A stretch of 21,300 bases of DNA from DATLWR01 sp035576205 (lineage in GTDB: Bacteria; Pseudomonadota; Zetaproteobacteria; Mariprofundales; Mariprofundaceae): contig DATLWR010000121.1 of the NCBI GenBank assembly GCA_035576205.1, positions 1 to 21,300 of the forward strand, written 5' to 3'. The notes below the pieces were generated by a model, which did not search any database, had not been told where the DNA came from, and was given only the letters and a program-made list of their open reading frames with translations. A program made the translations under genes and the position numbers. This document shows, in pieces, positions 1-7,235 of this stretch; positions within the stretch are counted from its first letter, which is position 1; each line of letters begins with the position of its first letter.

Positions 1-585
1 CCGGGCCGCCGCCAGCAGTTTCTCGTTCGGCCGATAGCCTTCCGGGCAGGCGATCTTCAACTTGTAGCCGAAGGTGACCGCACCATTGATCCACGAGTGC
101 GCCATATTGTTGCCGTCGCCGATCCAGGCGACCGTCTTGCCGCGGATATCGCCACGGTGCTCCAGGTAGGTAAAGACGTCGGCGAGGATCTGGCAGGGAT
201 GCGCCAGATCGGTCAGCGCATTGATGACCGGCACCGACGAGTATTCGGCGAACTCCGTGACGATCTCGTGTCCGAAGGTGCGGATGGTGACGCCATCGAC
301 CATGCGCGACAGCACACGCGCCGAATCGGCGATCGGTTCGCCGCGGCCGAGCTGGGTCGCACCCGAATGCAGGAACAGCGCATGGCCGCCCAGCTGGTAC
401 ATGCCCACTTCGAAAGAGACGCGTGTACGCGTGCTGGCCTTGTCGAAAATCATGCCGAGCGTCTTGCCTTCCAGCACCCGGTGCGGTTTGCCGGCCTTCT
501 GCATCGCCTTCAGTTCAGCGGCGCGCGACAGGATGTGCGCCGCCTCGTCGGACGAAAAGTCGAGCAGGGTCAGAAAATGTCTCAT
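1..585 (-). CDS. argF: Ornithine carbamoyltransferase, N-terminal 195 residues (cut by left window edge)
   Basis: Cytoplasmic enzyme that joins carbamoyl phosphate and ornithine to make citrulline in arginine biosynthesis. The reverse strand reads from ATG at 585-583 to base 1 with no stop. It holds the carbamoyl-phosphate-binding STRTR motif at residues 51-55 and the HPCQ motif at 129-132, followed by the start of the ornithine-binding domain (WIGDGNN near 154-160). The family is about 300 residues long, so roughly the last third, including the catalytic HCLP loop, lies outside the window. The start codon overlaps the argD stop as ATGA (582-585), so the two genes are translationally coupled with argD first. 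The family call is secure. An aspartate transcarbamoylase would look different around the HPCQ region. Confidence 0.96.
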   Translation of the reverse strand, partial: MRHFLTLLDFSSDEAAHILSRAAELKAMQKAGKPHRVLEGKTLGMIFDKASTRTRVSFEVGMYQLGGHALFLHSGATQLGRGEPIADSARVLSRMVDGVTIRTFGHEIVTEFAEYSSVPVINALTDLAHPCQILADVFTYLEHRGDIRGKTVAWIGDGNNMAHSWINGAVTFGYKLKIACPEGYRPNEKLLAAAR

Positions 586-1742
586 TGGCACTCCTCAAGA
601 GCCGCAGCGAGCTTGTCCAGCGCCTCGTCCACCTCGGCGACCGTGACATTCAGCGGCGGCAGGAAACGCAGCACCTTGGGACCTGCCGACAGAATCAGCA
701 AGCCCCTGTCGCGGGCGGCGGCGATCACCGGAGCGGCCTCGCCGTCCAGTTCGGCGCCGATCAGCAGCCCCTGACCGCGCACCTCCCGGATCGCCGGAAA
801 CCTCGATTGCAGCCCCTTCAGACCTTCCATCAGCCGCTCGCCCTGCGCCACGGCATTGGCCAGCAGGCTCTCCTCGGCGATCACCTCGAGCACGGTCAGC
901 GCTGCCGTACAGGCCAGCGGATTGCCGCCGAAGGTCGAGCCGTGCGAACCCGGCCCGAAAGCGGCTGCCACCCTGTCGCTGGCCATCAGCGCACCGATCG
1001 GCATGCCGCCGCCGAGACCCTTGGCGAGGGTCAGCACGTCAGGCTGGATGCCGGCCTGCTCGAAGGCGAACATCGTGCCGGTGCGCCCCACGCCTGTCTG
1101 GATCTCGTCGAGCATCAAGAGGATGCCGTGCTCGTCGCACAGCTTGCGCACCGCCCGCAGGTAGTCGGCGGCAGCAATGTTGACGCCGCCCTCGCCCTGC
1201 AACGGCTCCAGCAGGATTGCGGCCGTCCGGTCATCCACCGCCCTGGCCAGCGCCTCGATATCGTTCAGCGGCACGTGCACGAAACCGGGCGGCAGCGGAT
1301 CGAAACCGGTCTTCACCTTGTCCTGGCCGGTGGCGGTCAGCGTGGAGAGCAGGCGGCCATGGAACGACTGCGTCGCCGTGATCACCGTCCGCCGGGGTGA
1401 GCCCTGATCGTAAAAAAACTTGCGGGCAATCTTGATCGCCGCTTCGTTGGCTTCCGCCCCCGAATTGCAGAAGAACACCTTCTCCAGCCCTGAAAGTGCG
1501 GCGAGCCGTGCCGCCAGCTGCTGCTGCTTCGGAATATGGAACAGATTGGAGCAGTGCAGCATGGTCTGCGCCTGTTCGGCCAGCGCTGCCGCCAGTTTCG
1601 GATGCGCGTGTCCCAGCGTGTTCACCGCGATACCCGAGATGAAATCGAGGTATTCCCTGCCGCCATCGTCGAAGACGCGACTGCCCTTGCCCCGCACGAG
1701 CGTGAGCGGAAACCGGGCGTAATTGTTCATCAGTGCGTTCAT
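582..1742 (-). CDS. argD: Acetylornithine aminotransferase
   Basis: PLP-dependent class III aminotransferase that converts N-acetylglutamate semialdehyde and glutamate to N-acetylornithine; enzymes of this family often also act on succinyldiaminopimelate in lysine synthesis. The 386-residue product has the usual family length. Visible motifs are NSGAEANE (93-100), DEIQTG (212-217) and the Schiff-base lysine in TLAKGLGGG (K241). It is the upstream gene of an argD-argF pair and shares an ATGA overlap with argF. The start is uncertain: ATG at 1742 and an in-frame ATG at 1730 both lack a good Shine-Dalgarno sequence. The 141-base gap upstream is shared with a divergent gene, and I could not define a promoter or ArgR operator in it. 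Confidence 0.96.
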   Translation of the reverse strand: MNALMNNYARFPLTLVRGKGSRVFDDGGREYLDFISGIAVNTLGHAHPKLAAALAEQAQTMLHCSNLFHIPKQQQLAARLAALSGLEKVFFCNSGAEANEAAIKIARKFFYDQGSPRRTVITATQSFHGRLLSTLTATGQDKVKTGFDPLPPGFVHVPLNDIEALARAVDDRTAAILLEPLQGEGGVNIAAADYLRAVRKLCDEHGILLMLDEIQTGVGRTGTMFAFEQAGIQPDVLTLAKGLGGGMPIGALMASDRVAAAFGPGSHGSTFGGNPLACTAALTVLEVIAEESLLANAVAQGERLMEGLKGLQSRFPAIREVRGQGLLIGAELDGEAAPVIAAARDRGLLILSAGPKVLRFLPPLNVTVAEVDEALDKLAAALEECQ

Positions 1743-1845
1743 CGTGCGAAGTGTATGGAGTCAAAAGGAAAATGCATCCATTCGGCCGCATTTTTCATGA
1801 CCTCAGGCCAAACGACGTCGACAACCCCATGCCGGTGATGCTAAA

Positions 1846-1854
1846 TAATATAAA
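1846..1854 (+). promoter_or_regulatory. AT-rich -10-like element in the argD / exported-protein divergent gap
   Basis: An AT-only patch, TAATATAAA, stands out in an otherwise GC-rich window. It lies about 30 bases before the start of the exported-protein gene, where a -10 box would be expected. No convincing -35 box lies 16-18 bases upstream on the plus strand, so this is only a candidate. The same AT-rich patch could serve the divergent argD gene on the other strand. Confidence 0.3.
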
Positions 1855-1866
1855 CCGACACCATCG

Positions 1867-1875
1867 AAGGGGAGG
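1867..1875 (+). promoter_or_regulatory. Strong ribosome binding site for the exported-protein gene
   Basis: AAGGGGAGG lies eight bases before the ATG at 1884. It is one of the best Shine-Dalgarno matches in the window, fixes the start of the unrecognised gene, and supports it being truly translated. Confidence 0.85.
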
Positions 1876-1883
1876 TTACCGTC

Positions 1884-2714
1884 ATGTCAAACAGCATCCG
1901 AAACTGGTTGTTCGCGGGCTTTGTCGTCGCCGTGGGGACACTCTTCTGCATTGCCGGCATGCCCGCCGCATATGCCGGCACCACCGCAACGACCACCCCG
2001 ACCGTCAAGCCGACCCTGCAGCAACCCGCCAAGCCCAAGCTCGAGCGGCGACGCATCCATCGTCCGACCTCGCAACCGGCCGGAACCGGCACGTCCACCG
2101 GCACGTCCACCGGCACGTCCACCGAATCCTCCAGCGAGCCCGAACAGACACAGCCCAGCGGACCGCAGGGCGGCAACGGCATGTACGTGATGGACAATGT
2201 CGATTTCCATCCGGTCGGCGGCGGCGAGATCCCCGGCCTTGCCTGGAACAACAAGGTGCCGGTGACCAGCTACTACCAATACACCAACAACTCCTACCTG
2301 ATCGTCTCCGGTACGGTGCACGGGGCCGGCCTGATCTCCGGACCAGGACAGGACGGCTGGACGTTCGTCGTGCACCTGGATACCGATGCGCTGCTGTCTG
2401 CGCGCCCCGCCGGCTGTCGCTTTGCCGCCATCGAGCGGCCGCAGACCGACCCTTCGGTCAGCAACTGGAAATACCAGTTGATGATCGTCTTCAGCGATAC
2501 GGCCAGCAAACCGGAATGCTTCGACTACTTCAAATCGCTCGGCAGCAAGCCGTTCATGGTCAAGCTGATCGACATCGTCGGCCCCTACTGGACGGGGAAC
2601 AAACAGTACCAGGAACCGAAAATCCGCTACTACCAGACCGGCCCGATGCTGCCTCTAACGGCCGACCCGAGCTCGGGCCATGCCGCCGTACCATGGAGCG
2701 GACCACTGCCGTAA
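1884..2714 (+). CDS. Exported protein of unknown function with Pro/Thr/Ser-rich linker
   Basis: I do not recognise this 276-residue protein. It begins with a Sec-type signal peptide: basic SIRN, a hydrophobic run at about residues 8-24, and an AYA cleavage site near residue 31. Next comes a low-complexity linker (about 32-99) rich in Pro, Thr, Ser, Gln and basic residues, with a threefold TGTS repeat at 68-79 and an acidic Ser/Glu patch. A more ordinary domain (about 100-255) is rich in Tyr, Trp and beta-type sequence. It carries the mature protein's only two cysteines, C178 and C212, which could form a disulphide. There is no lipobox at the N-terminus and no second membrane segment, so a periplasmic or secreted protein is likely. 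It is divergent from argD and convergent with the CDF gene. No catalytic motif was recognised. Confidence 0.85.
   Translation: MSNSIRNWLFAGFVVAVGTLFCIAGMPAAYAGTTATTTPTVKPTLQQPAKPKLERRRIHRPTSQPAGTGTSTGTSTGTSTESSSEPEQTQPSGPQGGNGMYVMDNVDFHPVGGGEIPGLAWNNKVPVTSYYQYTNNSYLIVSGTVHGAGLISGPGQDGWTFVVHLDTDALLSARPAGCRFAAIERPQTDPSVSNWKYQLMIVFSDTASKPECFDYFKSLGSKPFMVKLIDIVGPYWTGNKQYQEPKIRYYQTGPMLPLTADPSSGHAAVPWSGPLP
2085..2124 (+). repeat. In-frame 12-bp tandem repeat, about 3.3 copies
   Basis: The unit ACCGGCACGTCC occurs three times in perfect tandem at 2085-2096, 2097-2108 and 2109-2120, followed by a partial ACCG. It is in frame and encodes TGTS three times in the linker of the exported protein. Perfect copies of a 12-base unit could gain or lose four residues by slippage without a frameshift. 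Confidence 0.95.
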
Positions 2715-2741
2715 GGGGGCCGTTGGCAAGACATTAACGCG

Positions 2742-3656
2742 TCAGCATTCGCCCTCGGGGCATTCGATCTCCGGCTGCAGCGTGGCGTGACTGATGCCAC
2801 GCTCGTGCAGCATGGCGATGAGGCTCGGCATCGCCGTATGCCAGGCATCCATCGTTTCGACCACCACATGCGCCGACAGCGCGACCTGGCCGCTGGGAAG
2901 CTTCCACAGGTGGACGTGGTGGCTGCCGCTCACCCCGTCGACTTCCACCATGGCCGCCTGAACCTCGGCGACATGGAACCCCTCCGGTACGGAATCCATG
3001 AACTCCAGCGTGGTCTCGCGCACCAGCCGCCAGCCGCCCCAGATCAGGATGCCGGTGACCAGGAAGGAGAGGATCGGATCGATGGTCAGCCAGCCGGTCA
3101 GCATGATGACCGCTCCGGCAACGATGGCGGCGACCGAACCCAGAGCATCGCCAAGCACGTGCCAGTAGGCGGCACGGGTATTCAGGTCATCATCGCCATG
3201 CAGCCATTTGAGAATCACGAGGTTGACCAGCAAGCCCACCACGGCGACACCGAACAGTACCGGGCCGTTCACCGGATGCGGTGCCGACAGCCGGTCGAAG
3301 GCTTCCAGGCCGATCCAGCCGCTCAAAAACCACAGCGCCAGGCCGTTGATCTGCGCCGCGAACAGCTTCACACGCCCGTAGCCGTAACTCATGCGCGAAG
3401 TGGCCGGCTTTCTTGCGATACGGCTGGCCATCAGTGCCAGGCCAAGCGCCACGATGTCGGAAGCCATGTGGGCGGCATCGGCGAGCAGCGCCAGCGAGCC
3501 GGAAATCAGGCCGCCGGCCAGTTCGACCACGGCGAACAGCACGGTCAGCATGACGGCCAGGTTCAGCGGCGAGCCGGTGTGATGATGGTCATGCCCGTGG
3601 TGATGCCCATGGCCATGGTGGTCGTGGTGCTGCGAATGCTCGTGGTCGTGGTGCAT
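2742..3656 (-). CDS. Cation diffusion facilitator family metal efflux protein (ZitB/CzcD type)
   Basis: Inner-membrane proton/metal antiporter of the CDF family that exports Zn2+ and related divalent metals from the cytoplasm. The 304-residue product has a cytoplasmic N-terminus with 16 histidines among the first 26 residues. About six membrane helices follow, with the paired HxxxD metal sites H63/D67 and H166/D170, the pattern typical of zinc-type members. A C-terminal cytoplasmic domain (from about 215) contains HHVHLW and ends in CPEGEC, which may also bind metal. The start is ATG at 3656 with GAGG five bases upstream. Only 11 bases separate it from the ABC ATPase stop, so the two are probably cotranscribed. 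The exact substrate is inferred. No metal-responsive regulator gene is adjacent. Confidence 0.93.
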   Translation of the reverse strand: MHHDHEHSQHHDHHGHGHHHGHDHHHTGSPLNLAVMLTVLFAVVELAGGLISGSLALLADAAHMASDIVALGLALMASRIARKPATSRMSYGYGRVKLFAAQINGLALWFLSGWIGLEAFDRLSAPHPVNGPVLFGVAVVGLLVNLVILKWLHGDDDLNTRAAYWHVLGDALGSVAAIVAGAVIMLTGWLTIDPILSFLVTGILIWGGWRLVRETTLEFMDSVPEGFHVAEVQAAMVEVDGVSGSHHVHLWKLPSGQVALSAHVVVETMDAWHTAMPSLIAMLHERGISHATLQPEIECPEGEC

Positions 3657-3667
3657 GAAAACCTCGC

Positions 3668-4456
3668 TCAGGCGGGCACGGCCTGATACCAGCCATCCGC
3701 TTCGATCAGCCGGAGCGGCACATCGTACAGCTCGCTGAGTCTGGCGGAGGTGAACAGCTCGGCCTTCGGTCCGTCGGCGACAATCCGCCCCTGTTTCAGC
3801 AACACGACGCGATCGATCTCGGGCGGAATCTCGTGCAGGTGATGGGTGACCAGTACCAGCGTCCGCCCCTCCTGCATCAGGCGGCGCATCAGCTGCAGGT
3901 AATGGATGCCGGCCGACAGATCGAGCCCCGAGGTCGGCTCATCAAGAATCAGCGCCTGGGGATCATGGATCAGGGCACGCGCCAAAAGGAAACGCCGCTG
4001 CTGGCCGGTCGACATGCGGCCGTAGTCGGTCCGCTCCAGTTCGCCGATGCCCAAATCCGCCATCAGCTTGCGGGCACGATCGACTTCGGCCGGACTGAAC
4101 GTCTGGTGCGCATAGGTGCCGATGCTGGAATAGAGGCCGGAGAGCACGATCTGCAGTCCCGCCACATCCGGTTCGTAGGCGTTCTGCAGATCCTGCGACA
4201 GCAGCCCCAGATGGTGGCGCAGCTCCCAGACATTCCAGCGCTCCAGCCCCAACAACCGTACACCGCTGCCGGGCCGCACCAGCGGATGGATCTCGCTGGC
4301 CAGCAGCTTCAACAAGCTGGTCTTGCCGGCGCCGTTCGGGCCGAGGATGGCGGTGTTGGTGCCGAAATCGAGCCGCAGCGACAGCCCGTCGAAGACACGC
4401 GTATCGCCCCGTACGAGATGGATATCGGCCAGTTCGGCCAGCGGACGATCGGACAT
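3668..4456 (-). CDS. Stand-alone ABC transporter-type ATPase (ModF/YlmA-like)
   Basis: A single ABC ATPase domain of 262 residues: Walker A GPNGAGKTS (39-47), Q-loop glutamine at 88, variant signature MSTGQ (148-152), Walker B ALILDE (168-173) and switch histidine H205. It has no membrane segment, and no permease or binding protein is encoded nearby. The overall form resembles the soluble ModF/YlmA group, whose roles are poorly defined, rather than an importer subunit. It is followed 11 bases later by the CDF gene, so a shared link to metal homeostasis is possible, but this is inference from position only. The start at ATG 4456 is the first in-frame methionine and places the domain normally. 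trpF is divergent, 69 bases away. Confidence 0.88.
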   Translation of the reverse strand: MSDRPLAELADIHLVRGDTRVFDGLSLRLDFGTNTAILGPNGAGKTSLLKLLASEIHPLVRPGSGVRLLGLERWNVWELRHHLGLLSQDLQNAYEPDVAGLQIVLSGLYSSIGTYAHQTFSPAEVDRARKLMADLGIGELERTDYGRMSTGQQRRFLLARALIHDPQALILDEPTSGLDLSAGIHYLQLMRRLMQEGRTLVLVTHHLHEIPPEIDRVVLLKQGRIVADGPKAELFTSARLSELYDVPLRLIEADGWYQAVPA

Positions 4457-4525
4457 GCGACCAGCCTAACGGCCGCAGGCGCGCCCGAGTAGCGCAGGAA
4501 TCGCACATTTTGTTATTCTTCGCCG

Positions 4526-5170
4526 ATGACTCAGGCCAGCCCCGCCCGTACCCGCATCAAGATCTGCGGCATCACCCGCCTCGAGGATGCGCTGGCTGCC
4601 TCCAGCCTCGGTGCCGATGCCGTCGGCTTCGTCTTCTACGACAAGTCGCCGCGCTTCATCGAGCCCGCGAAGGCGGCGGCCATCATCCGGCAGCTGCCAC
4701 CCTTCGTCTCGGCGGTCGGCCTGTTCGTCAATCCGAGCGAAGCCTACATCGCCGAAGTGCTGAAAACCGTGCCGCTCGGTGTCGTGCAGCTGCATGGCGA
4801 TGAGACCCCGGAGTTCTGCGAGGCGCAGCGCCGGCGCGTGTTGAAGGCGATCCCGGTTGCCGGCCCCGACGATCTAGCCAACGCCAGGCGCTATCCCTGC
4901 CCGCTGCTGCTCGATGCGAAAGCGCCTCCCGGCGTCTACGGCGGCACCGGCAAAACCTTCGACTGGTCGCTGCTGCAGGGCTTCGAGCACAATTATCCGC
5001 TGACGCTGGCCGGCGGCCTGGATGCCTCCAACGTGCGGGAAGCACTCGCCATTCGCCAATGGTTTGCGCTGGATGTATCCTCCGGCGTCGAATCGGCGCC
5101 CGGCATCAAGGACTTGAAAAAAATGCGCGAATTCTTCGCCGCCGTGAGCCGCGGCCCTGCCAAGGAGTGA
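4526..5170 (+). CDS. trpF: Phosphoribosylanthranilate isomerase
   Basis: TIM-barrel enzyme that converts phosphoribosylanthranilate to the 1-(o-carboxyphenylamino) sugar in tryptophan synthesis. The 214-residue product has KICGIT with the catalytic cysteine C14, QLHGDE (89-93 region), the catalytic aspartate D130 in LLLDA, GGTGKTFDW (139-147) and the phosphate-binding LAGGL and DVSSGVE motifs. It is the first gene of the plus-strand run trpF-trpB-trpA-MBL-accD-folC. There is no clear Shine-Dalgarno sequence before ATG 4526. No leader peptide with tandem Trp codons or attenuator hairpin is visible in the 69-base gap, so control by trp attenuation is not supported here. Confidence 0.97.
   Translation: MTQASPARTRIKICGITRLEDALAASSLGADAVGFVFYDKSPRFIEPAKAAAIIRQLPPFVSAVGLFVNPSEAYIAEVLKTVPLGVVQLHGDETPEFCEAQRRRVLKAIPVAGPDDLANARRYPCPLLLDAKAPPGVYGGTGKTFDWSLLQGFEHNYPLTLAGGLDASNVREALAIRQWFALDVSSGVESAPGIKDLKKMREFFAAVSRGPAKE
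5162..5167 (+). promoter_or_regulatory. Ribosome binding site that sets the TTG start of trpB
   Basis: AAGGAG lies inside the last codons of trpF, five bases before TTG at 5173. An in-frame GTG at 5167 overlaps this site and so cannot use it, which makes TTG 5173 the preferred start. Confidence 0.8.
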
Positions 5171-5172
5171 GT

Positions 5173-6399
5173 TTGAAAACCCCTGTCGATTATGATCTGA
5201 CCATTCGCCATGCACCGGACGCACGCGGCCATTTCGGCCATTTCGGAGGCCGCTTCGCCGCCGAGACGCTGATGCGACCGCTCAAGGAGATCGAGGATGC
5301 CTTCTTCGAGGCCTGGGCCGACCCGGCCTTCCACGAGGAACGGCTGCACCTGTTGCAGAACTATGTCGGCCGCGCCACACCGCTCTACCATGCCCGCCAC
5401 CTCTCCGAGGAGGTCGGCGGTGCGCAGATCTGGCTCAAGCGCGAGGACCTGAACCATACCGGCGCCCACAAGATCAACAACACCATCGGCCAGGGGCTGC
5501 TCGCCCGCCGCATGGGCAAGAAGAAGGTGATCGCCGAAACGGGTGCCGGCCAGCACGGTGTCGCCACCGCCACCGTCGCCGCCATGTTCAAGATGCAGTG
5601 CGACATCTACATGGGCAGCGAGGATATCGAGCGGCAGGCACCGAACGTCTTCCGCATGAAACTGCTCGGAGCCAATGTCGTGCCGGTCGATTCCGGTACG
5701 GCGACCCTGAAGGACGCGGTCAACGAGGCACTGCGTGTCTGGGTAGCCACCTGCGAGGACACCTACTACATCTTCGGCACCGCCGCCGGCCCACACCCCT
5801 TCCCGCTGATGGTACGCCAGTTCCATACCGTCATCGGCCAGGAGGCGCGGGCGCAGTGCCTCACGCAGGCAGGCCGGCTGCCCGACGTGGCGGTGGCCTG
5901 TGTCGGCGGCGGCTCCAATGCCATCGGCCTGCTGCACCCGCTGCAGGACGACGATATCCGGCTGGTCGCGGTGGAAGCCGCCGGCCACGGCCTGAACACC
6001 CCGGAACATGCGGCAGCCCTCGCCGCCGGCAAGCCGGGCATCCTGCACGGCTCGCTCAGCTACCTGCTCGAAGACGACGAAGGCCAGGTGCTGGGCACCC
6101 ACAGCATCTCCGCCGGCCTCGACTATCCGGGCGTCGGCCCGGAACTGGCCGCCATGCACGAAGCCGGACGGCTGGAGCTCGACAGCGCCACCGATGCCGA
6201 AGCGCTGGAGGCGTTCCAGCGGCTGACCCGTGCCGAGGGCATCATCCCGGCACTGGAATCGAGCCACGCGCTGGCCGCCGGCATGCGCATCGCAGCCGGG
6301 ATGAACCGGGACCAGATCGTACTGGTCAACCTCTCCGGCCGCGGCGACAAGGACATGGGCACGGTAATGCGCCTGCTCGGCAGCGGGGAGAAAGCATGA
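5173..6399 (+). CDS. trpB: Tryptophan synthase beta subunit
   Basis: PLP enzyme that condenses indole with serine to form tryptophan in the TrpA2B2 complex. Taking TTG at 5173 as start gives 408 residues, close to the usual 395-410, and begins just before the conserved GHFGHFGGRF stretch (about 19-28). The PLP lysine is K100 in HTGAHKINN, AETGAGQHG carries the catalytic glutamate (E122), and the phosphate-binding GGGSNA is at 245-250. The gene follows trpF after two bases, and its stop overlaps the trpA start as ATGA, the usual arrangement for equimolar synthesis of the two subunits. The open frame continues upstream into trpF, but that segment is only the overlap with trpF. Confidence 0.97.
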   Translation: MKTPVDYDLTIRHAPDARGHFGHFGGRFAAETLMRPLKEIEDAFFEAWADPAFHEERLHLLQNYVGRATPLYHARHLSEEVGGAQIWLKREDLNHTGAHKINNTIGQGLLARRMGKKKVIAETGAGQHGVATATVAAMFKMQCDIYMGSEDIERQAPNVFRMKLLGANVVPVDSGTATLKDAVNEALRVWVATCEDTYYIFGTAAGPHPFPLMVRQFHTVIGQEARAQCLTQAGRLPDVAVACVGGGSNAIGLLHPLQDDDIRLVAVEAAGHGLNTPEHAAALAAGKPGILHGSLSYLLEDDEGQVLGTHSISAGLDYPGVGPELAAMHEAGRLELDSATDAEALEAFQRLTRAEGIIPALESSHALAAGMRIAAGMNRDQIVLVNLSGRGDKDMGTVMRLLGSGEKA

Positions 6400-7196
6400 A
6401 CCGGCTGGAAAACGTATTCGCAACCTGCAAGACAGAGAAACGGGCAGCGCTCGTCGGTTACCTGACCGCCGGCGACCCGGACCTCGCCACATCCGAGACG
6501 GTGCTGATGAAGCTTGCCGAACAGGTCGACGTGCTGGAGATCGGCATGCCCTTCTCCGACCCGATGGCCGACGGTCCGGTGATCCAGGCGGCCAGCGAGC
6601 GGGCGCTCGCCTCCGGCACCCATATCAGCGACGTCTTTGCGCTGACCGCCAAGATCCGTGCCGCGCACCCGCAGCTCGGCATCGTGCTGATGGGCTACGC
6701 CAACACCCCCTATGCGATGGGCTTTTCCACCTTCGCTGACAAGGCGGCAAAGGCCGGCGCCGACGGCGTTCTGCTGGTCGACATCCCGCCCGAAGAGGCC
6801 GACATCTGTGCCGAAACTTTCCGTAGCCACGGCCTGCACCAGATCTTCCTGCTGTCGCCGACCTCGACGGAAGAACGTATCAAGCTCGTCGCCGGGGCGG
6901 CCAGCGGCTTCATCTACTACGTCTCGCTGACCGGCATCACCGGTGCGGAGATGGGCAATGTCGACAAGGTGCGTGGGCAGCTGGAAGCCATCCGCCGCCA
7001 CACCGATCTGCCGATCTGCGTCGGTTTCGGTATCAAGACCGCCGAGCAGGCGACCAAGGTTGCCGCCTTCGCCGACGGTGTCGTGATCGGCAGCCTGTTC
7101 GTCTCGAAAGTGGCCGAAAATGCTGGCAATGCTTGTGCCATTGCGGATAGCGTGTCATCCTCAGCTATCGCGATGCGGCAAGCCGTCGCTGCCTGA
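6396..7196 (+). CDS. trpA: Tryptophan synthase alpha subunit
   Basis: TIM-barrel subunit that cleaves indole-3-glycerol phosphate to indole and glyceraldehyde phosphate, passing indole through a tunnel to TrpB. The 266-residue product has the normal length. The signature LEIGMPFSDPMADGP contains the catalytic acids E48 and D59, equivalent to Glu49 and Asp60 of the Salmonella enzyme. SLTGITG (near 178-184) and the VGFGIK and VIGS phosphate-site motifs follow. The start ATG overlaps the trpB stop and has GGGGAGAAA just upstream. trpC and trpD are not in the window. Confidence 0.97.
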   Translation: MNRLENVFATCKTEKRAALVGYLTAGDPDLATSETVLMKLAEQVDVLEIGMPFSDPMADGPVIQAASERALASGTHISDVFALTAKIRAAHPQLGIVLMGYANTPYAMGFSTFADKAAKAGADGVLLVDIPPEEADICAETFRSHGLHQIFLLSPTSTEERIKLVAGAASGFIYYVSLTGITGAEMGNVDKVRGQLEAIRRHTDLPICVGFGIKTAEQATKVAAFADGVVIGSLFVSKVAENAGNACAIADSVSSSAIAMRQAVAA

Positions 7197-7222
7197 CGGT
7201 TCCGGGCGCGGCATCAACCGGC

Positions 7223-7230
7223 AAGGGGGA
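7223..7230 (+). promoter_or_regulatory. Ribosome binding site that sets the TTG start of the MBL-fold gene
   Basis: AAGGGGGA lies five bases before TTG at 7236. No ATG or GTG is suitably placed, and the encoded protein begins directly with the first beta strand of the fold (RIKVLGCYG), so TTG is taken as start. Confidence 0.8.
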
Positions 7231-7235
7231 TCGGA

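Noticed and set aside
1743..1883. A possible ArgR operator or defined divergent promoters upstream of argD
   Set aside because: Only loose AT-rich matches are present. No paired ARG-box-like palindromes or good -35/-10 pairs could be read.
1733..2737. A 334-codon plus-strand frame overlapping the exported-protein gene
   Set aside because: Composition is Arg/His/Pro-rich and it has no ribosome binding site. The frame with a signal peptide and strong ribosome binding site at 1884 is the real one.
4457..4525. A possible trp leader/attenuator before trpF
   Set aside because: The 69-base gap has no short open frame with Trp codons and no pair of competing hairpins.
5598..6395. An upstream extension of the trpA frame by about 266 codons, suggesting a fused protein
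   Set aside because: The extension is Arg/Pro/Gly-rich out-of-frame trpB sequence. trpA starts normally at ATG 6396 with a ribosome binding site and an ATGA overlap.
4993..6492. A 499-codon open frame on the minus strand
   Set aside because: It lies antisense to trpF, trpB and trpA, which have full family motifs. Its translation is Gly/Arg/His-rich low-quality sequence typical of GC-rich shadow frames.
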